Shown here: one piece after another, positions 14,532 through 28,210 of the stretch
Layout of the letters: each line of letters starts with the position of its first letter
Numbering within the stretch: position 1 is the stretch's first letter
From: Plecoglossus altivelis
Lineage: Eukaryota > Chordata > Actinopteri > Osmeriformes > Plecoglossidae
Length of the DNA stretch: 64,000 nt
Reading direction: 5' to 3'
Assembly (NCBI GenBank): GCA_036571765.1
Contig: BROE01000003.1
Span: forward strand, 13,712,143 to 13,776,142
Position numbers and translations under genes: made by a program
The notes under the pieces: model-generated
What the model was told of the DNA's origin: nothing
Seen by the model: only the letters and a program-made list of their open reading frames with translations
Database searches by the model: none

Positions 14532-14595
<64 letters not shown>

Positions 14596-14810
14596 GGATA
14601 CAGAGAGAGAATGATAGAGAAGGATATAGAGAGTAGACAGACAGAAACAGACAGACAGACGGACGGACGGGCAGACAGATTTGCACTAAGGGACAGTAAA
14701 GCAATGTAAATGTGATGTAAATTTAATTTACCAATCTGAGGCAGAGGCAATGAGTCCGACGTGGAACTGAGGGAGAGACGGAGGTGAAGAGATGAGAGAG
14801 AGTTAAGACG
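14312..14810. repeat. approx. 259-base tandem duplication in simple repeats
   Basis: A unique block of about 122 bases at 14,419-14,540 recurs at 14,679-14,800 with around ten differences. Both copies start TTTGCACTA and end GAGGTGAAGAGATGAGAGAG. The copies are separated and flanked by (GA)n, (GACA)n and (GGCA)n tracts. The offset is about 259 bases. It looks like a local duplication mediated by the simple repeats. Confidence 0.9.
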
Positions 14811-15403
14811 GGAGACTCACAGGGGAAATGTGTCTCTGATGCAAATGATCTGAAACCTTCAGCATGGAGAGACAACCTCCACTAGTCTCTTTCCGCTGGG
14901 CAGGAGAAGTTGAACTTTGCCGGCTATTTCTTTCTCCACGATCAGAAGTCCTACCCTGTCCTTTCCTTTTCTTCCTCATACTCTCCCCCTTTAAGCTCAT
15001 CCTTCCACCCTCTTCTCTTATCACGTCTCGCATCCCATCGCTTTCTCTTTCTCTCCTCTCGTTTCCCTACCTACTCTCTTCTCATACTTGTTCATCTATC
15101 GGCTGTGTCTGGTTAACTTGTTGGTGTAAAGTGGTTATATGGTTGTTTGTTGGTAGGAGGAACCACAAAGGCTGGATGGTTGTGTTGTGTGTTATGCCTT
15201 CCACAGAAAAATGCTGCCAAGAAGAAATGAGTGTTTGGGTGTCAGAAAGTGTGTGTGTACAGTAGGTGTACAATACTCATTGTTACACCAGACTGAATTT
15301 AGTTTGAGCTTTCACAATGAATAAGTCTGCATAAAACATTTAAACTGTGTATTCACCGACAGCACTTTCTCTTTCCGTTGATTCCCTTTTCCATCCCATT
15401 TTC

Positions 15404-15407
<4 letters not shown>

Positions 15408-15470
<63 letters not shown>
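15408..15470. repeat. (CT)n-(AT)n compound microsatellite
   Basis: About 27 bases of CT are followed directly by about 32 bases of AT. Confidence 0.95.
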
Positions 15471-18400
15471 TTCTCTCACACACGCACGCTTTCACTCTCT
15501 GTCCCCATGCAAGCTGGAGAATCAGCATGTGGTTACTAAACGAATGTGGTTAGTGTAATATGGTTCAAAAGGCCACATACGCACACTGTACATACAGTGT
15601 GCATACATCCAGAACACTGAGAACTTTTGTGGAAATTGATGACATCAAACAATTAAAGGAATCTAAGCAATTTCTTGGCTCGTAACAATGTGTACTTTAA
15701 TGTTAGCCTAATTCCTGATATTTGCATTATTAATTTAGGAAATTAGATTACTAAAATAATAGCAGGGTGTGAGACTGCATAGTGTCATCCATCTTGATGG
15801 AATACAGTTTACAGCTTCTCAACACCTCACATTTCTGCATTAGCAGCCAGCACACACACACACACATTCCCTCCAGAAGAGCAACAGGAGGCTGAAGGAA
15901 GAGTGAGACAGGCAACAGGATCCTTAACATGACTGCTAAAGTACTGATTCATCATTAGTGCCACACACAGAAGCATCTCTGTAGAGTCCATCCATCCATC
16001 CATCCAGGCTCATTTTCCTTTCTGTCCAGGCTAATGAAGTTGCTCTAGCGGTCAGCCTGCGTGCTGCCAGCCTCAGGAGTTCTTCCATTAGGTGTAAAAG
16101 CCCAGGTCCAGGAGTGATCAATGACCCAGCTCATCGGTCATCCAGGGGGGCTAACGGGTCGACGCCTGTAGCGATGGAGACGGATGGGAGGTAAAGATGG
16201 AGGGAGGGAGGACTGGAAGAGAGAAAAGGTGGAAGGGGAAGAGGGGTATTGCATGAGAAAGGTTCTGCCGGAAGCTGTTAGTTTATAGCTAGGATGATGG
16301 ATTCTTATTTCCAGTGATGGATGAAACAACCATCCTTATCTGTTTTTCTCGGTTCACCTGTCCTTCAACACCCCCTTGTCTTCACAGCCAACAGTCTATT
16401 TTTAGACTGTGATAAAGGGTTTGAGGTGTATGCCAGTTTCAAAAGCTTCTGAAATGGATCCTTTGTTATCCAAATCTTCACAGACCAGTCCACTTATTTA
16501 GTTGTTTGTACCCCACACTGGAATCACGCTGTGTCGGTTTATGTTGTCACCTCCAACCTTTAAGTGACAGAGTCAAGTATATCTGTCCATCACCGTGTCC
16601 CACAAAACTAACTTTTTGTTTCTATTCTCATTTTCTCTTCTCGGCAGCAGCCATTGGAAAGTGCCTGTGTGTGAATGACTGAATGACTTGAATTGGATTA
16701 GCATTTATATGAAACTCTTTTTCTCCCGGAATCTGGCAGTAAGACTGGGATGCTCTGTGTGATGGTGTCTCTCTCTCTCCGGCGCATGGAAGCGGAGGAG
16801 AGGAATGAGGGTAGGTGGGTCGCACCCCAGGGGGGAAATTGGCACCCCCACCCCCCCCTTCACAAAACAAGACAGGCCTAATTAATCTGCTCTTTTACAA
16901 GAACCCAGCCAAGAGAAGTCATGGGGAAAATAAGTTAGGAGAGGAGAGGAATTGAGAGAAGAGGAAAGGAGTGGAGGAGACAGGAGAGGTAAATACGCAT
17001 AAAAACAAATCATACAATCTGCCTTTTCCTTCCGCTGCCAGGAAAACATGGAGTCAGGAGGCGAGGATTGTGTCACCCCAGCTGGCGAAGCTATTCAAAT
17101 GAATTCTTGGCTCCATGTTCCCTTTCAATATGTCAGTCGGCGTGTCGGCAAAGAGGAAGGGAGTTCGGGAGAAAAAGAGAGCACCGAACTCTGCTGCCTG
17201 AATAAGATGTGCAGGAAGTTTGAATAGTTGACAGGTCCTTTAAATACATGCTGCAAGCTTATAAACAAACCAGTTGACAAGGACTATTGAACCAGTAGTA
17301 GGGATTAAAAAGGAGCATCATCATCCTTGTCCTTATTCCCCTGTCTGCGCTTGACATTAGATATTCTTCTATACAACACCTTCTATTCCAGGCTGTATAT
17401 CCACATAATGGAAGCATCATGGTGCACACCCATCCTGCACTGTTCTGGTCCGGTCCAGACAGGGAGAACAAGTGGTGAAATGCAGGGACAAAGACGTTCA
17501 AAAGACTGATATTCCTGAGTGCCAGTCACCTTTTCCCCAGGCTCCAAGAGTTGACCTGAGCAATACGATGAAGGTGCTGATCACTCCATCTAGAACACCA
17601 AAACTGCATCTTCTCCAGTCCTCCCTCTCCATCCATCGTACTCCTACGTACTACCTTCTTCACACCAAGCTACGGCGTCGTCTAACCTGGGGCTTGGTTT
17701 AACTTAGAGACTGTTTAAAGTTTAAGAGTGTTATCACACTGCAATAACTTAATCAGGTTAACCATCCAATTGATCGTTTTTGATAGTGTCAACTTTGTGT
17801 TTGACCTTGGTCTCAGACTCAGGATGCTCCCATTTGTTACTTACGTCCCTGTTGGTCAACATGTCAGATATTCCAACACGAATCACGTGCTCTGTCTAAT
17901 TGTAAGGGATGGAGAGATATAGGGATGGAGGGGATTTGAAAATCCATCAGCACCCTAATTTAGTTTTGATTAAAGGCCATAAGCAGAGATGGGCAACCTG
18001 TCAATCTCTTTTGACTCAGCCGTCAGTAGAGATAGAGAGAAGAGGGGAGGATGAGGGGAAAATAGTCAGAAGGGGAGAAAGAGAGAAGCAAATGTAAATA
18101 GTCATCTATTAATTACAGCTGCCCACCAGTGTTTCAGCCCCTGCTGGGAAGGATAAACTGGAGAGGCAGAGAAACACTGCCTCAGCCAGGGGGCTGCTGT
18201 GTTCAGCATGTAGCACTGCTGCCCTCTTTAGGTCAGTGCTGTTACAGCACCACAGGTTTGTGACGGTGGACACTGTTAAGGGTTTGCCCTGGTTACCCAG
18301 ACACCATGGACCCCTTTCAAAAGAGAGACAACGGATTGAGTATAGGCTGGTTGAAAATGTTCATGTGCACATGTATATGTGTAAGAGAGGGAGCGAGAGG

Positions 18401-21400
18401 GTAAGGGAGAGAGTGATCAGAGATGGTTAGTAGTCAGAGGCATGAAAGCAGAGCTCCTCTGCTGAGGACGAGTGGGTCTGTAGACAGTTTATACACTGCT
18501 CTCTCTCCGCATTCTCAAAATGCACAACTGTTTTGGTTTTCTACTTGACAATAACAGACCCATCTTGAAAAAACTTTGTTCTGAAGTTTGTGTTGAAGGA
18601 AATAGCAAGATTGCTGAAGTACAACAAAAATACTCAAAGTACAACAAGATTTGATATAGATGAATGAGACAGACATTGCCCATGGCAGGGGGTAGACAGG
18701 CGTCTGCAGCATCGGATTCCAGGGGAACAGACTCTTGATAGGCGAGACGGAGATTATTGCAAGCGTGGTACATTGTGGGTGAACCGGTACACAGCCGGAG
18801 GATTCTAGGGTATGATGATAGTAGAGAAAGTACAAGGCTTTCCGAGAGTATCGTGTCAATAAAAGTAGTATCACCACCACAATATGCAAGGCACGTCCTT
18901 CAGGAAGTCAAAGACATTGAGATTGACCACTTACATAGCATAGTGTCAACCTTGTCAACAGAGCCTTCCCGGTTGCAGAAACTGTCCTCTGATAGTCTGA
19001 CTCCCAGAAGCTTGAACGGTCTGAAATATTCTTCTCTGTGCTCTTATTCAAGAGAGAAGACAAGGTAAGCCTTCCCACCCACAGACTCTCCTGGTCATTC
19101 TGATCCGGAGAAAAAGATTACCCTCATTTGTCAGACAATTTTCTAAAAGCGAAAGGACAAGAGAGCAAGTTTCATTCCCATCAGAGAACAAAAGGACTGC
19201 TACATTATTTTTAGATGAAGGATGAATTCCAGCGGAGCCAGTTTTAATCAATTGTAATTAATTCTACAGTTGCTGGCCAGTGGCTGGTAGCTGTCTCACT
19301 CAAGAGAGAACGGATGTAAAATATTGAACTGGGACGAGAATCCATTAATACCTCCTGCGGAGGTGCAAGGGACAAAACTGTCATCAGACAAGGTACATAC
19401 TGTACAAGATCCCATTGGAATATCACACCAGCTGAACACACAGTTCTAATCTGAGAGCAGGTGAACAAATAGCAAATTCCCCTTATTTTGAAATAGCCCC
19501 ATTTCAAACAAAGACTAATCTATTTATATCTCTATGTTTGATTGAATCATCTTTGCCTTCCCACTTGTGCCAGGTTCATCTATTACTGTTCCATCTAAGG
19601 TACCAGCGCCACCTGCAGGTGGCTCTGCGCTGTGGCATTTGACAGTGTGATTTTTATGTTATTCATGTGGTAGTTACCCACCTGATTGACACTGTGCAGC
19701 CAGTTGAGTCTGTTGACGTCTCTCTGGTTTATCTTACTGGTGTTGCTAATCTCAACGTTATTGTAGATGGGTACCACGAAGGGGTGGGTGCTCTTGGTGA
19801 AAACAAACCTTAAATTGAAATCGAAAGCATAAAACGAATGGGGATCGATTTGAGATTTGCTGTGACTGATCATGTAGAACATGGTCATGGCTGTAGCACA
19901 CAAACATTTGAGTGGTAAATGTATGAGTTTCTTTGATTGAGAATCCGTGTGTTACCGAGCAGTGCTTGGTAATTGTGTAAACTGCTATTGCACAATTTCT
20001 CTGAAGTTCCTTAGAGTGGATTACAATTTTGATGCAGGTGGAGCCAGAGGAGAAATCCAGACCATGCTGGATGGTGGACAGCTGATTGAATTTTGTCAGG
20101 AAAATGTGACAAAGACAAAATTCTGAACTTGACACACTAAAAGTACATTCTTAATTTTACAACCATTTAAAATTTAAAAATTCCCATTAATCTTTCCAAT
20201 GAAAGAGCACCTCCCATTCATTTTATACACAAGCATTTGATGTATGCATGCCTCAGGTTTTAATTATGAAATGAAGTGAAGTTTTCTCAGTTACATTGCT
20301 GAAATAATGGAACATAAAGTTAATTAGCACTAACCCTGTTATTAAGACTGTAAGAATGTACTTCACTGTACTTTGCAATGAATAATTATTGTGTTTCTTT
20401 TCTGCAAATTATATGAGATATTATTATGCACACTGCACTGATTTAGATTGTGTAAGGCACTGTCAAAATAGGGTGGATTCAGCAAATGCAGGACAGCAGA
20501 AGAAGTGATTTAGTTGTTTAGTGTAAAACCTCTGTGTACTTTATTAAAGATGGCATCACCATTCCCTCGCTATGGTCTGACAAGGGAATGCTAATACTCC
20601 CCTGCCACGTACCACATAACACCAGCTGAACGTGGTCTACTCGAGATCTGAATTCACAATTAATTTGCCAGCAGATGGAGCACTTCGACTGTGAACCAAA
20701 TATGCTTTAGAAGGGGTATATGAAATGTCGGTTTACATTCTGCACTGATAGAATAAATGTTAGAAATACAAACTTCACACACTCATTTGTCATGATAGCT
20801 TTAACCAATTCTTCCAGCAGTATCAGGTTTTAAACGTTCTGGCAATTTGCAACATCTGCTTTGTTTCTCCTCCTCTCTATGTTCTATCGTTCAACCCCAA
20901 ATCAAATGTGATGTTTCCAATCTTGAATGAAACCTAATGTTATGTAAAGCACTTGTTTTAAACACTAAAGAAATACATTTTGAAAGATCAAAACCTTTAC
21001 GAGGGCATTTCAAATTTCACGTCAATTAGTAAGTCAAGAGGTAAACAGGTCTCATTTCAAAAAGTGTTACACTCGATGTGCAAACGCTGTATAATAAGTA
21101 GTATTTAAGTAAAGTGACGCATGTTGAAAGCTTTATTCCTGCTGCACCATGGGCGAGAGAGAGAGCAGTCCGCGGGAGTCAGGGGTGGCTTGGGGTGATA
21201 GCCCAGACAGGAGAGGCAGACTGTCTACAGCTGATGGATGTGGAGCATGCGCGCCACGTGGTGGAATGGGAAACAAGTCTCTCGTGGTAGGTGGCATGGC
21301 AGAAGACAGCCATGGTTGGTTAGTGTCATCTGTGATGCAGAGGACACTGCTGCAACAGAGTGAGGTGGAGATCTGCAGATGTCTGGTGGCTCTACTCTGA

Positions 21401-24178
21401 TCATCTTCTGCCGCGTCACGCTGCGATGCCAGTGACGCTCAGAAGCAGATTCTGATTGGGGAACGAGCTGATTGTCCTGTTGGGAATGCGGCAGCTGCAG
21501 CGGTTGCTGGTGTGCAATTGCGGATTTGGCCAAAGTAGCCCCGGTTAGTCCATGCTCTACTGGGTTTTCCTCTGCCTCATCAGACCACGTCTCAAGAGAT
21601 TTAAGGGACGGCACAGTCGTCTGAAGCCTCAGCTTGTAGAATGTTAGGAAAGCATAGAGGTGTTGTCTGCCCCTGTAAAGGCCAGTTTGAGAGAAATCAA
21701 GGATTCATCATGTGCTTCTGTTCATCACAATCTTAGTCTTATTAGTTCACATATTCTGTCCAGTTATTCATACATGTTTTACAAATATATATGTGTTCCT
21801 ACAATAACCTTCAGGTCTAAGAAGTGGTATTGACAAACTTCTGTCGGCTGTATGTTATCTTGTTTCCCATCGTTCCTCTTCAACATCTTCATCCCTCAGT
21901 CAGAGGCTGCTACTACCACCGTGTGTCTTAACTGCTCATTTTCGTGGTCGACGTGTACAGCAAATCTCTCTCCAATAAGATGGGGGCTCACTAGAATACT
22001 TCCGAACATAGAAGTGCAGTGCCTGCCCCTCCTAATGGTAGCACTGTCTAGCACCGTCTGAGGTTGCAGTAGCTCGGCTGACTGCGGACTTTGCAAAGTC
22101 GAGGTGGGCTGGCTCTCGGGCTAATCTCATGAAGGGAAGTGCAGCTCCTCGTGGTTCTCTCCCCGTGTGGTTCCGTATTGCAGCAGATCCAATGAGAGTA
22201 GACAGGTGAGAGGCAAGAGCCCATTCTCTCTCTGACCTAGTTATCAGCCAGCGCTAGAAGGTTCTTGACGAGGACCTGGACTGACACAGGTTCACTGAAC
22301 CCTGTGTCTCCCACTGGTAAAAGTAATGAGTCATGTTTAAAAGTGCAGGAGCTAAATACAGTTGTAAATAAAGTTGTTTTAATGTGTGTGTAGGCTCATG
22401 CACTGTCAGAATAGAATGAACTGTGGGAAACTGTATACGGTATCCCAGTGTGCAGTGTAATGACTTAAAAAAAATATTTCTTGCACATTCAACAGATATA
22501 CATGTTTCTTCTCAATACCCTTGGGCTAGAGCTGGCACTGGCCCCATTCCAAACACAATAGGAGGATTAGATGTCTAGAAATTGCATAACCCTTCTGAAT
22601 ATACATTACTGTAATACAAATTATGAATTCATTTAAGCAGAGCTTATACAAAAGCGTATGTACAGGGGAAAATCTAGCACTGAGCAGCACATCGCCTGTC
22701 TGAATCATCATGCACACTCACCTTCCAACAACAGTTCTTTTCATTTTCCAGATTCATAACCTCTTGTTGTCTAATATTTTGCATTCACGTCAGTTCTAGG
22801 TGGGAGTCAGATTTTTGCTTGACAGCGTTCTGGGACTTGTCACAATCCTCTCAAGCTTTCAGAGTGGTTTTGCAAATCCTTGTTTGTGATTCTGTTCGCC
22901 GTTGCTGTTTTGAAATGATTGTGGAATGACACAGTTCATTGCTGACATCACAAGCGAGATCATTCTGGAAGCTTGCACAACTGCAAAAAACAGTGTGATG
23001 CACTCAAATAATAGGTAAGAAACACTGGCCCACACGGCCTTATGCTTGGGTAACAAACAATGAATAGTTGCTTATAGAGATACAGTCATTAAATTGACAT
23101 CACAGCAGGCTTGCATTGCAGTCCGTTTCCCCACGAACTGAGGTGCGCTCAGGAGGAAACATTCTGTCTTCTGACCTCCATGCTTCAGAGACACATTGTT
23201 AGTACCACTGTTTCATCTTGTCTAATAACTATAAACTCAGAACCTGAACTTATAGTGAGCATACTGCAGTGAAAATTGACAATTTCTTCCCAATGTACCA
23301 GATAATTTTCTGTTCTTGCAAGGCAGAGTACAAAAAAAGAAGACCAGTTAATCCCTCGCAACTGTGAAAGGTTTCAGTTTATCACTCTACTCAACTCAGA
23401 CGCCATGTATAGTAAACTTGCGGTGCAGTATCTAGGTGCTGCTAGTTTCTCACTTCAATGGTTATGGAAATCTTGGCTACAGACTGTTTGGAAAAAGAAC
23501 AGACTGTCGTAAGTTTCTGGGACACAAAAGTCCCCTAGCAAGTTTCAGGCAGTTGCATCATTTGTGCACATCTCATCTACTGTCACTAGATGACATTGAT
23601 TTAAAAAAATGTTTCATGGAACTTAAGAGGGAGGCTATCTATAGACAGGTTTCTTTCAAACAAGCATTTTCTCTTTTTTTCTTATTGGAATAAGAGCTTT
23701 GGGCCAAGTGGGAACATCATCAACTATTACAAAACTTTACGCACCTCACCTGATATACATATTGTTACTTCATTCAACTGGAAGAATAGTAATAAACATT
23801 TTGTTGTGTATGTAGAAGGCTTTCCAACTCACGGTGGATATTAATTTGTTTGTTATTAATTGCTGAGTAATTGTTCTAAATACCTTACATTTATATTTGT
23901 TATTTTCTAAAGCCAAACTTTATTTCTCTGTCTTAATTCTCCCAGGCATGGGGGAATAGCCTATTCAGCACAATTTTTTCTGCTACAAAAACAAATTAGA
24001 CAAATCATTGTGTATCTAGCATAATCTGACATCTTTTGAAATGTCTGAAAATGCCGTTTGCCTTCCTTATTATGTCTCTAAAGGTCACTGTAATACCACA
24101 ACAGATTAAAGACAAAACAACAGGTACAATTAGAATGTGAAACAAAAATCGGTTTCACCACACAGCACTTTGTCACAT
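15471..24178. other. gene-free stretch downstream of crabp1
   Basis: No exon was recognised. A 10-base perfect inverted repeat with a 2-base spacer lies at 15,581-15,602 (GCACACTGTA / TACAGTGTGC). Two overlapping minus-strand open frames at 19,595-20,135 (102 and 125 codons) have a varied, protein-like composition but match no family I know. The 21,150-22,320 segment is less AT-rich than its surroundings. Confidence 0.5.
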
Positions 24179-24184
24179 TTTATT
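24179..24184 (-). terminator. crabp1: crabp1 poly(A) signal
   Basis: AATAAA on the minus strand, about 233 bases past the crabp1 stop codon. It is the first canonical signal met downstream of the gene. Confidence 0.75.
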
Positions 24185-24416
24185 TTCATTTTAATGAAGC
24201 ATATGAACATGAACATATGACTAACAAACACTAGTTTTTGTTATTATCACGTTGCAAGTATGACCCAAAAATCAGAATGGTTGAACTGTCACCGGACAAA
24301 GTTACACTAATAATGCTGTTGCATTGTCATTATTTAGCTCACTGGTACTGTTATATAAATATGGAGGTTTTAGCTGTCAGGTTTGTCTTGCCTGCTCAGC
24401 TGACACAGGCGAAGCT

Positions 24417-27400
24417 TCATTCTCTTACGTAGATCCGTGTACATTTCACGTCATCTGCTGCAAAGATCTAAGGGGAAATGGGACACAGGTGTTCGTACTT
24501 TAAAAAATATATATAACTTAATTCTATTCTCAAAAAGTATCCGAGGAGCACAAAGCTATGACATAATGTTCTTCTGTACTTCCAACTTTATAGTGCGTGA
24601 GTGCGTGTTAAAGGGATCAAATGATTGGGTCTCAAAGCTAATGTATGACCCTTGAGAGCTCTGATCACAATTATGAATGGGCCAGATCTCAGATCAATTC
24701 CAAATAGGCCCTCAGAATTGTATGATGTTACCCTCTGTTAAGTGTTTACTTCTGTTCTCACCAATATGAGCTCATCTCCGTTCAGTTCTCTTGTCCAGTA
24801 TGTCTTGGGTCCATCTCCTTCCACAAGGGTTTGCTTGCAGTATATTTTATTCTCTGTTTCCCAGTTAGCAATACTCTGTAAAAAGAGGGTAATATGGTGG
24901 AATTATTTCTGTGACGTGAAACACAGATGTTAAACATGCTATCTGTTGCAACACACTGTACAGTACGCACCACAAGCAAATGTACCGTAATGTGCTCCGA
25001 GGCTGAAGTACTGACGTGTCTTTAACTGTCAGCTTCAAGGGCGAGTAATGCTGCCTTCATGTTGTCATTGGAATATTGATATCTAGGTGTAAAACTTGAT
25101 TGCAATGATTGACACAGCTGACTAAAGGTGATCTGAAATTGGTCCGTAATTGGATCCCTAACTTTGTTTGATGACACAGAAGTGATTTCTGTTGCCCCTA
25201 CAGTTAACCTTTCTCTGTTAAAACTATAGATTGGTGACAAACTAACCAACAACAACTATTGAGTCTTAGGAAGTTGTTTTTTGGAAACCCATTCTTCCAA
25301 AATGTGTTCCCTCCTTTGAATTTGGACAATAGTGGTGGAGAATTCTGTTGAGCTGGTTGGACCAGCTACAAATATTTTAGCATCGGGATTGAAGATTTGG
25401 TTACGTTCATAGAAACCATCACATCTTGTGTATAGACTTGCACTGCTAACAATTCTTGACCACGGTGATGTAATCTTTACCAATAATGCTGCTACTACTG
25501 TTTTTGGATGTGTGCTCTCTGCTTAGCAGAACCGCCTTTCAACATCCTGTTTGATGTTCCTCCAAGCAGACTGACATGGTTCACAGTCTCTGAGACCTCA
25601 ATGCTAATCACCATATCAAAAGTGGGGGAAGCAATCAAGCCTGCTGAGTTGTTGGCCCCACTGAGACCATCCAGAACCACAGAGGACAGATCTGAGCTAA
25701 GCTTTTCTCAAACTCTCACTGCCCCTTTCACACCAAAAGGCACAGAAAGTTGATTAGCCACGGCCCTATTCTCCACCATCATTAGTCTCTGGCACTGACT
25801 ACAAGGATTTGCTTTCATTCTCTCCCTCCACTCTTCGCTTTTTTATCTGTTTTCTCCTCTCCAAATCAACTTTCGAACAATCCTCCATTTCCCATCCTCC
25901 TCCATCCTTCTCTCAATGCATTTGTTCTACTTGCATTGTTTATAAAGGCTTGCATCATGCTAAACAAACATTGGGCTCGTTCATGTCTTTGAAATGCAAG
26001 GATGCACCACTAAAAACATTTTGAGGTCAAACCAGATAGCCAATTGGAAATAAGCTTTCTAACAACCAGAGTTCAATCTTTTTTGTTCACTTTGACACCC
26101 CTAGAGAGCTTCCTTGCTGGATTCTCCTTATCAATCCCTGGCTAAACAGGACAGGCTCTGGAAGTGAGAGGGGCTGTCTGATCTATTCAAATCCCCTGAT
26201 TAAAGAAAGCTTTTAACCTTGTGCCAGTGTTAACCAGCATCATCTCTGCCAGTGGCAGATCAGTATGTAATCCCTTTAACCATAGGGCAGTCAATTCAGG
26301 GTATTCCATCCATTCAAACACACAAACCTATCCCTCTCTAATAGGCGCTCCAGTAGTAGCTACTTCATCATAGCTAAATATGGCACTATTTGAGATCACT
26401 ATTCTTTTTTCTTTCTTTTTTTTGGTGCAGCTGAGCTGTGATCAAAAGTCAGGGGTCAAATGTTGGGGTGGAGTCTGCGTTGCAAATGCATGTTTCTACT
26501 TTGTATGTCTTCCAAAACTCTAAAATAAGTAACTTTTATAAATAAATAAAAATGTATGTTCTATAGAAATTATTAAATTGATAATCAGGTTGCAATTTAT
26601 TAAAAATGCATGTCACATGCAGTACTTGTTTCTGCGTGCCCTAAATTGTGCGTGCTTTAAAACAAAAAACTGATCAATCTACTCAGTTTATATCAAATCA
26701 GAGCCGATCAGAGCGGTGGAACGCCCTGGTCATTCACCAACGGCTTGTTTAGCTCTCCATCTCCATGTTGTCTACAAACACTACCTTGCATTTCCTGCCA
26801 TCAACAGTCTCCTCATCAAATTCCTCGCCGATTTGGAAATTGATCTCCGTTGTGCGCACACTGGTGGAGGTCTTGATGTAGAACTGCTCTCCTGTCTGGC
26901 GGATCTCTACGTGAGGCTTTGAGGCTGCAGCGCCAGCCACCTTCCGCAGCATCGCATTTACGCCTTGACAGGTATAGTATGAAGAGAAGCGAGAAAGAGA
27001 CGTGGTTAATCAAATGATTTAAATGATTTACGAAACACTAAGCGAAGTATTTTATTACACTCAATTCAGTTGCCAAATTCAATCTTAGACCTCTCAGTTT
27101 ACAAGTAGAAGTGATTCAACTTTAATTGTGGTTAACAAGGTCATCATTGGACAAATTTAATTTCAACATTTTGTGTTGAACCTGACAATGAGACAGCTCA
27201 CATGAAGATCTGAATGATTTTTCCATGCAAAAATGTATATATTGACACATTCAGTATCTATATACTGTATTTGTTCATATGCATAAATGTTGTATATCAA
27301 AACAATGGTAAATTATGAAAACATATTTACTGGCATTTAAAGCATATTGATTAATTAATAGTAAGAAAATGTATACATTCCTCAAACACATTTAAATTCA

Positions 27401-28210
27401 AAGATCTGGTAGTCACAATTCAGTTAGAATAATAGCATTACATTTACCTATTATCTGAAACCTATCATCTGAATGTTTATCTTAAGAAAGGTCAAAATCT
27501 TTACCATGAGGTCTTATTGCAACTACGCACTTTAATCCGTCATAACATGCTAACATTCAATGATTCTAAGGAATATGTACTTTAACTACTTGAAAAATTA
27601 ATAATTTAGGTCACTTTATGAATCTACTCAGTCACACAATAGCAACACATGTACATCAAGAGCCCATGACTATTCCTGTTGTGAAATGCAAGTCAAATGA
27701 AAAGCCTGGGTTTTTAAATTCCTTAATGTGTCTATTGTAGTCCAGACATGGACAGAACCCGCACAACATAATCAAGTGACCCACTTCTCCCTCAACATTT
27801 CATCCCAGTAATGAGTAAAGACTAAGAGAGAAAAAGAACAAAAGATGGGACATGAGAATTCTATTGGGGTCTACAGACCTTGTCTGGCGTTGCCAGTGTC
27901 TGCCCCAGTTAAGAGCTTTACATGAACAATATTATCAACGACATGCCGGTCAGTATACTGTTCTTATAACATAACCGTATCCGTTACATTTTACATTTTC
28001 AAAAAATGTCAGTGCTTCATTTCATGACCAGAGAAAATTGTACTCTAACGGATGCAGGGATATTTGGATGTGCAGAGTACTGACAAAACATTTGGAAGAT
28101 AACAGATAGTCTGAAAGAGAGGACATCATTGGGGGCTTACCAAGAGCTTTGAGAAGTTCATCAAAATGTTCACTGCTCTTCATCTTCCAGGTACCAGTAA
28201 AGTTGGTCAT
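24417..28210 (-). CDS. crabp1: cellular retinoic acid-binding protein 1
   Basis: Four exons, minus strand: 28,210-28,141, 26,963-26,785, 24,875-24,762 and 24,467-24,417, giving 414 bases and 137 residues, the family's usual length. The product is a cytosolic beta-barrel protein of the fatty-acid-binding family that carries all-trans retinoic acid and controls its access to catabolism and nuclear receptors. Visible hallmarks: N-terminal MTNFTGTWKMKSSEHFDELL; the helix-turn-helix KALGVNAMLRKVA with the basic residues of the proposed nuclear-import patch; KPHVEIRQ; and both carboxylate-binding positions, the arginine of YWTREL and the Arg and Tyr of CTRIYVRE. The exon pattern (about 70, 179, 114 and 51 coding bases) is the classic four-exon layout. 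Start chosen because it is the family start. Unusual: the last exon begins IFAADDVKC where CRABP1 normally has TFGADDVVC. CRABP1 fits better than CRABP2 overall. It is probably one of two teleost copies; a or b cannot be decided here. Confidence 0.96.
25022..25753 (-). pseudogene. unassigned coding-like segment in crabp1 intron 2
   Basis: Within intron 2, on the same strand, two stretches (25,483-25,259 and 25,255-25,025) form one reading frame broken by a single TAG at 25,258-25,256. A third open stretch upstream (25,680-25,498) is in another frame. Composition is varied rather than low-complexity, for example TRCDGFYERNQIFNPDAKIF and VRDPITDQFQITF. No start codon of good context, no clear splice pattern and no family recognised. 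It could be a decayed retrocopy, a transposon remnant or chance. Confidence 0.25.

Noticed and set aside
13855..14750. Minus-strand open frames of 107-196 codons
   Set aside because: Almost entirely GACA, GATA and GA repeats read as cysteine, leucine and serine runs.
24417..28210. crabp1 as a truncated gene with only exons 1 and 2
   Set aside because: Exons 3 and 4 were found at 24,762-24,875 and 24,417-24,467 in correct phase, completing 137 residues.
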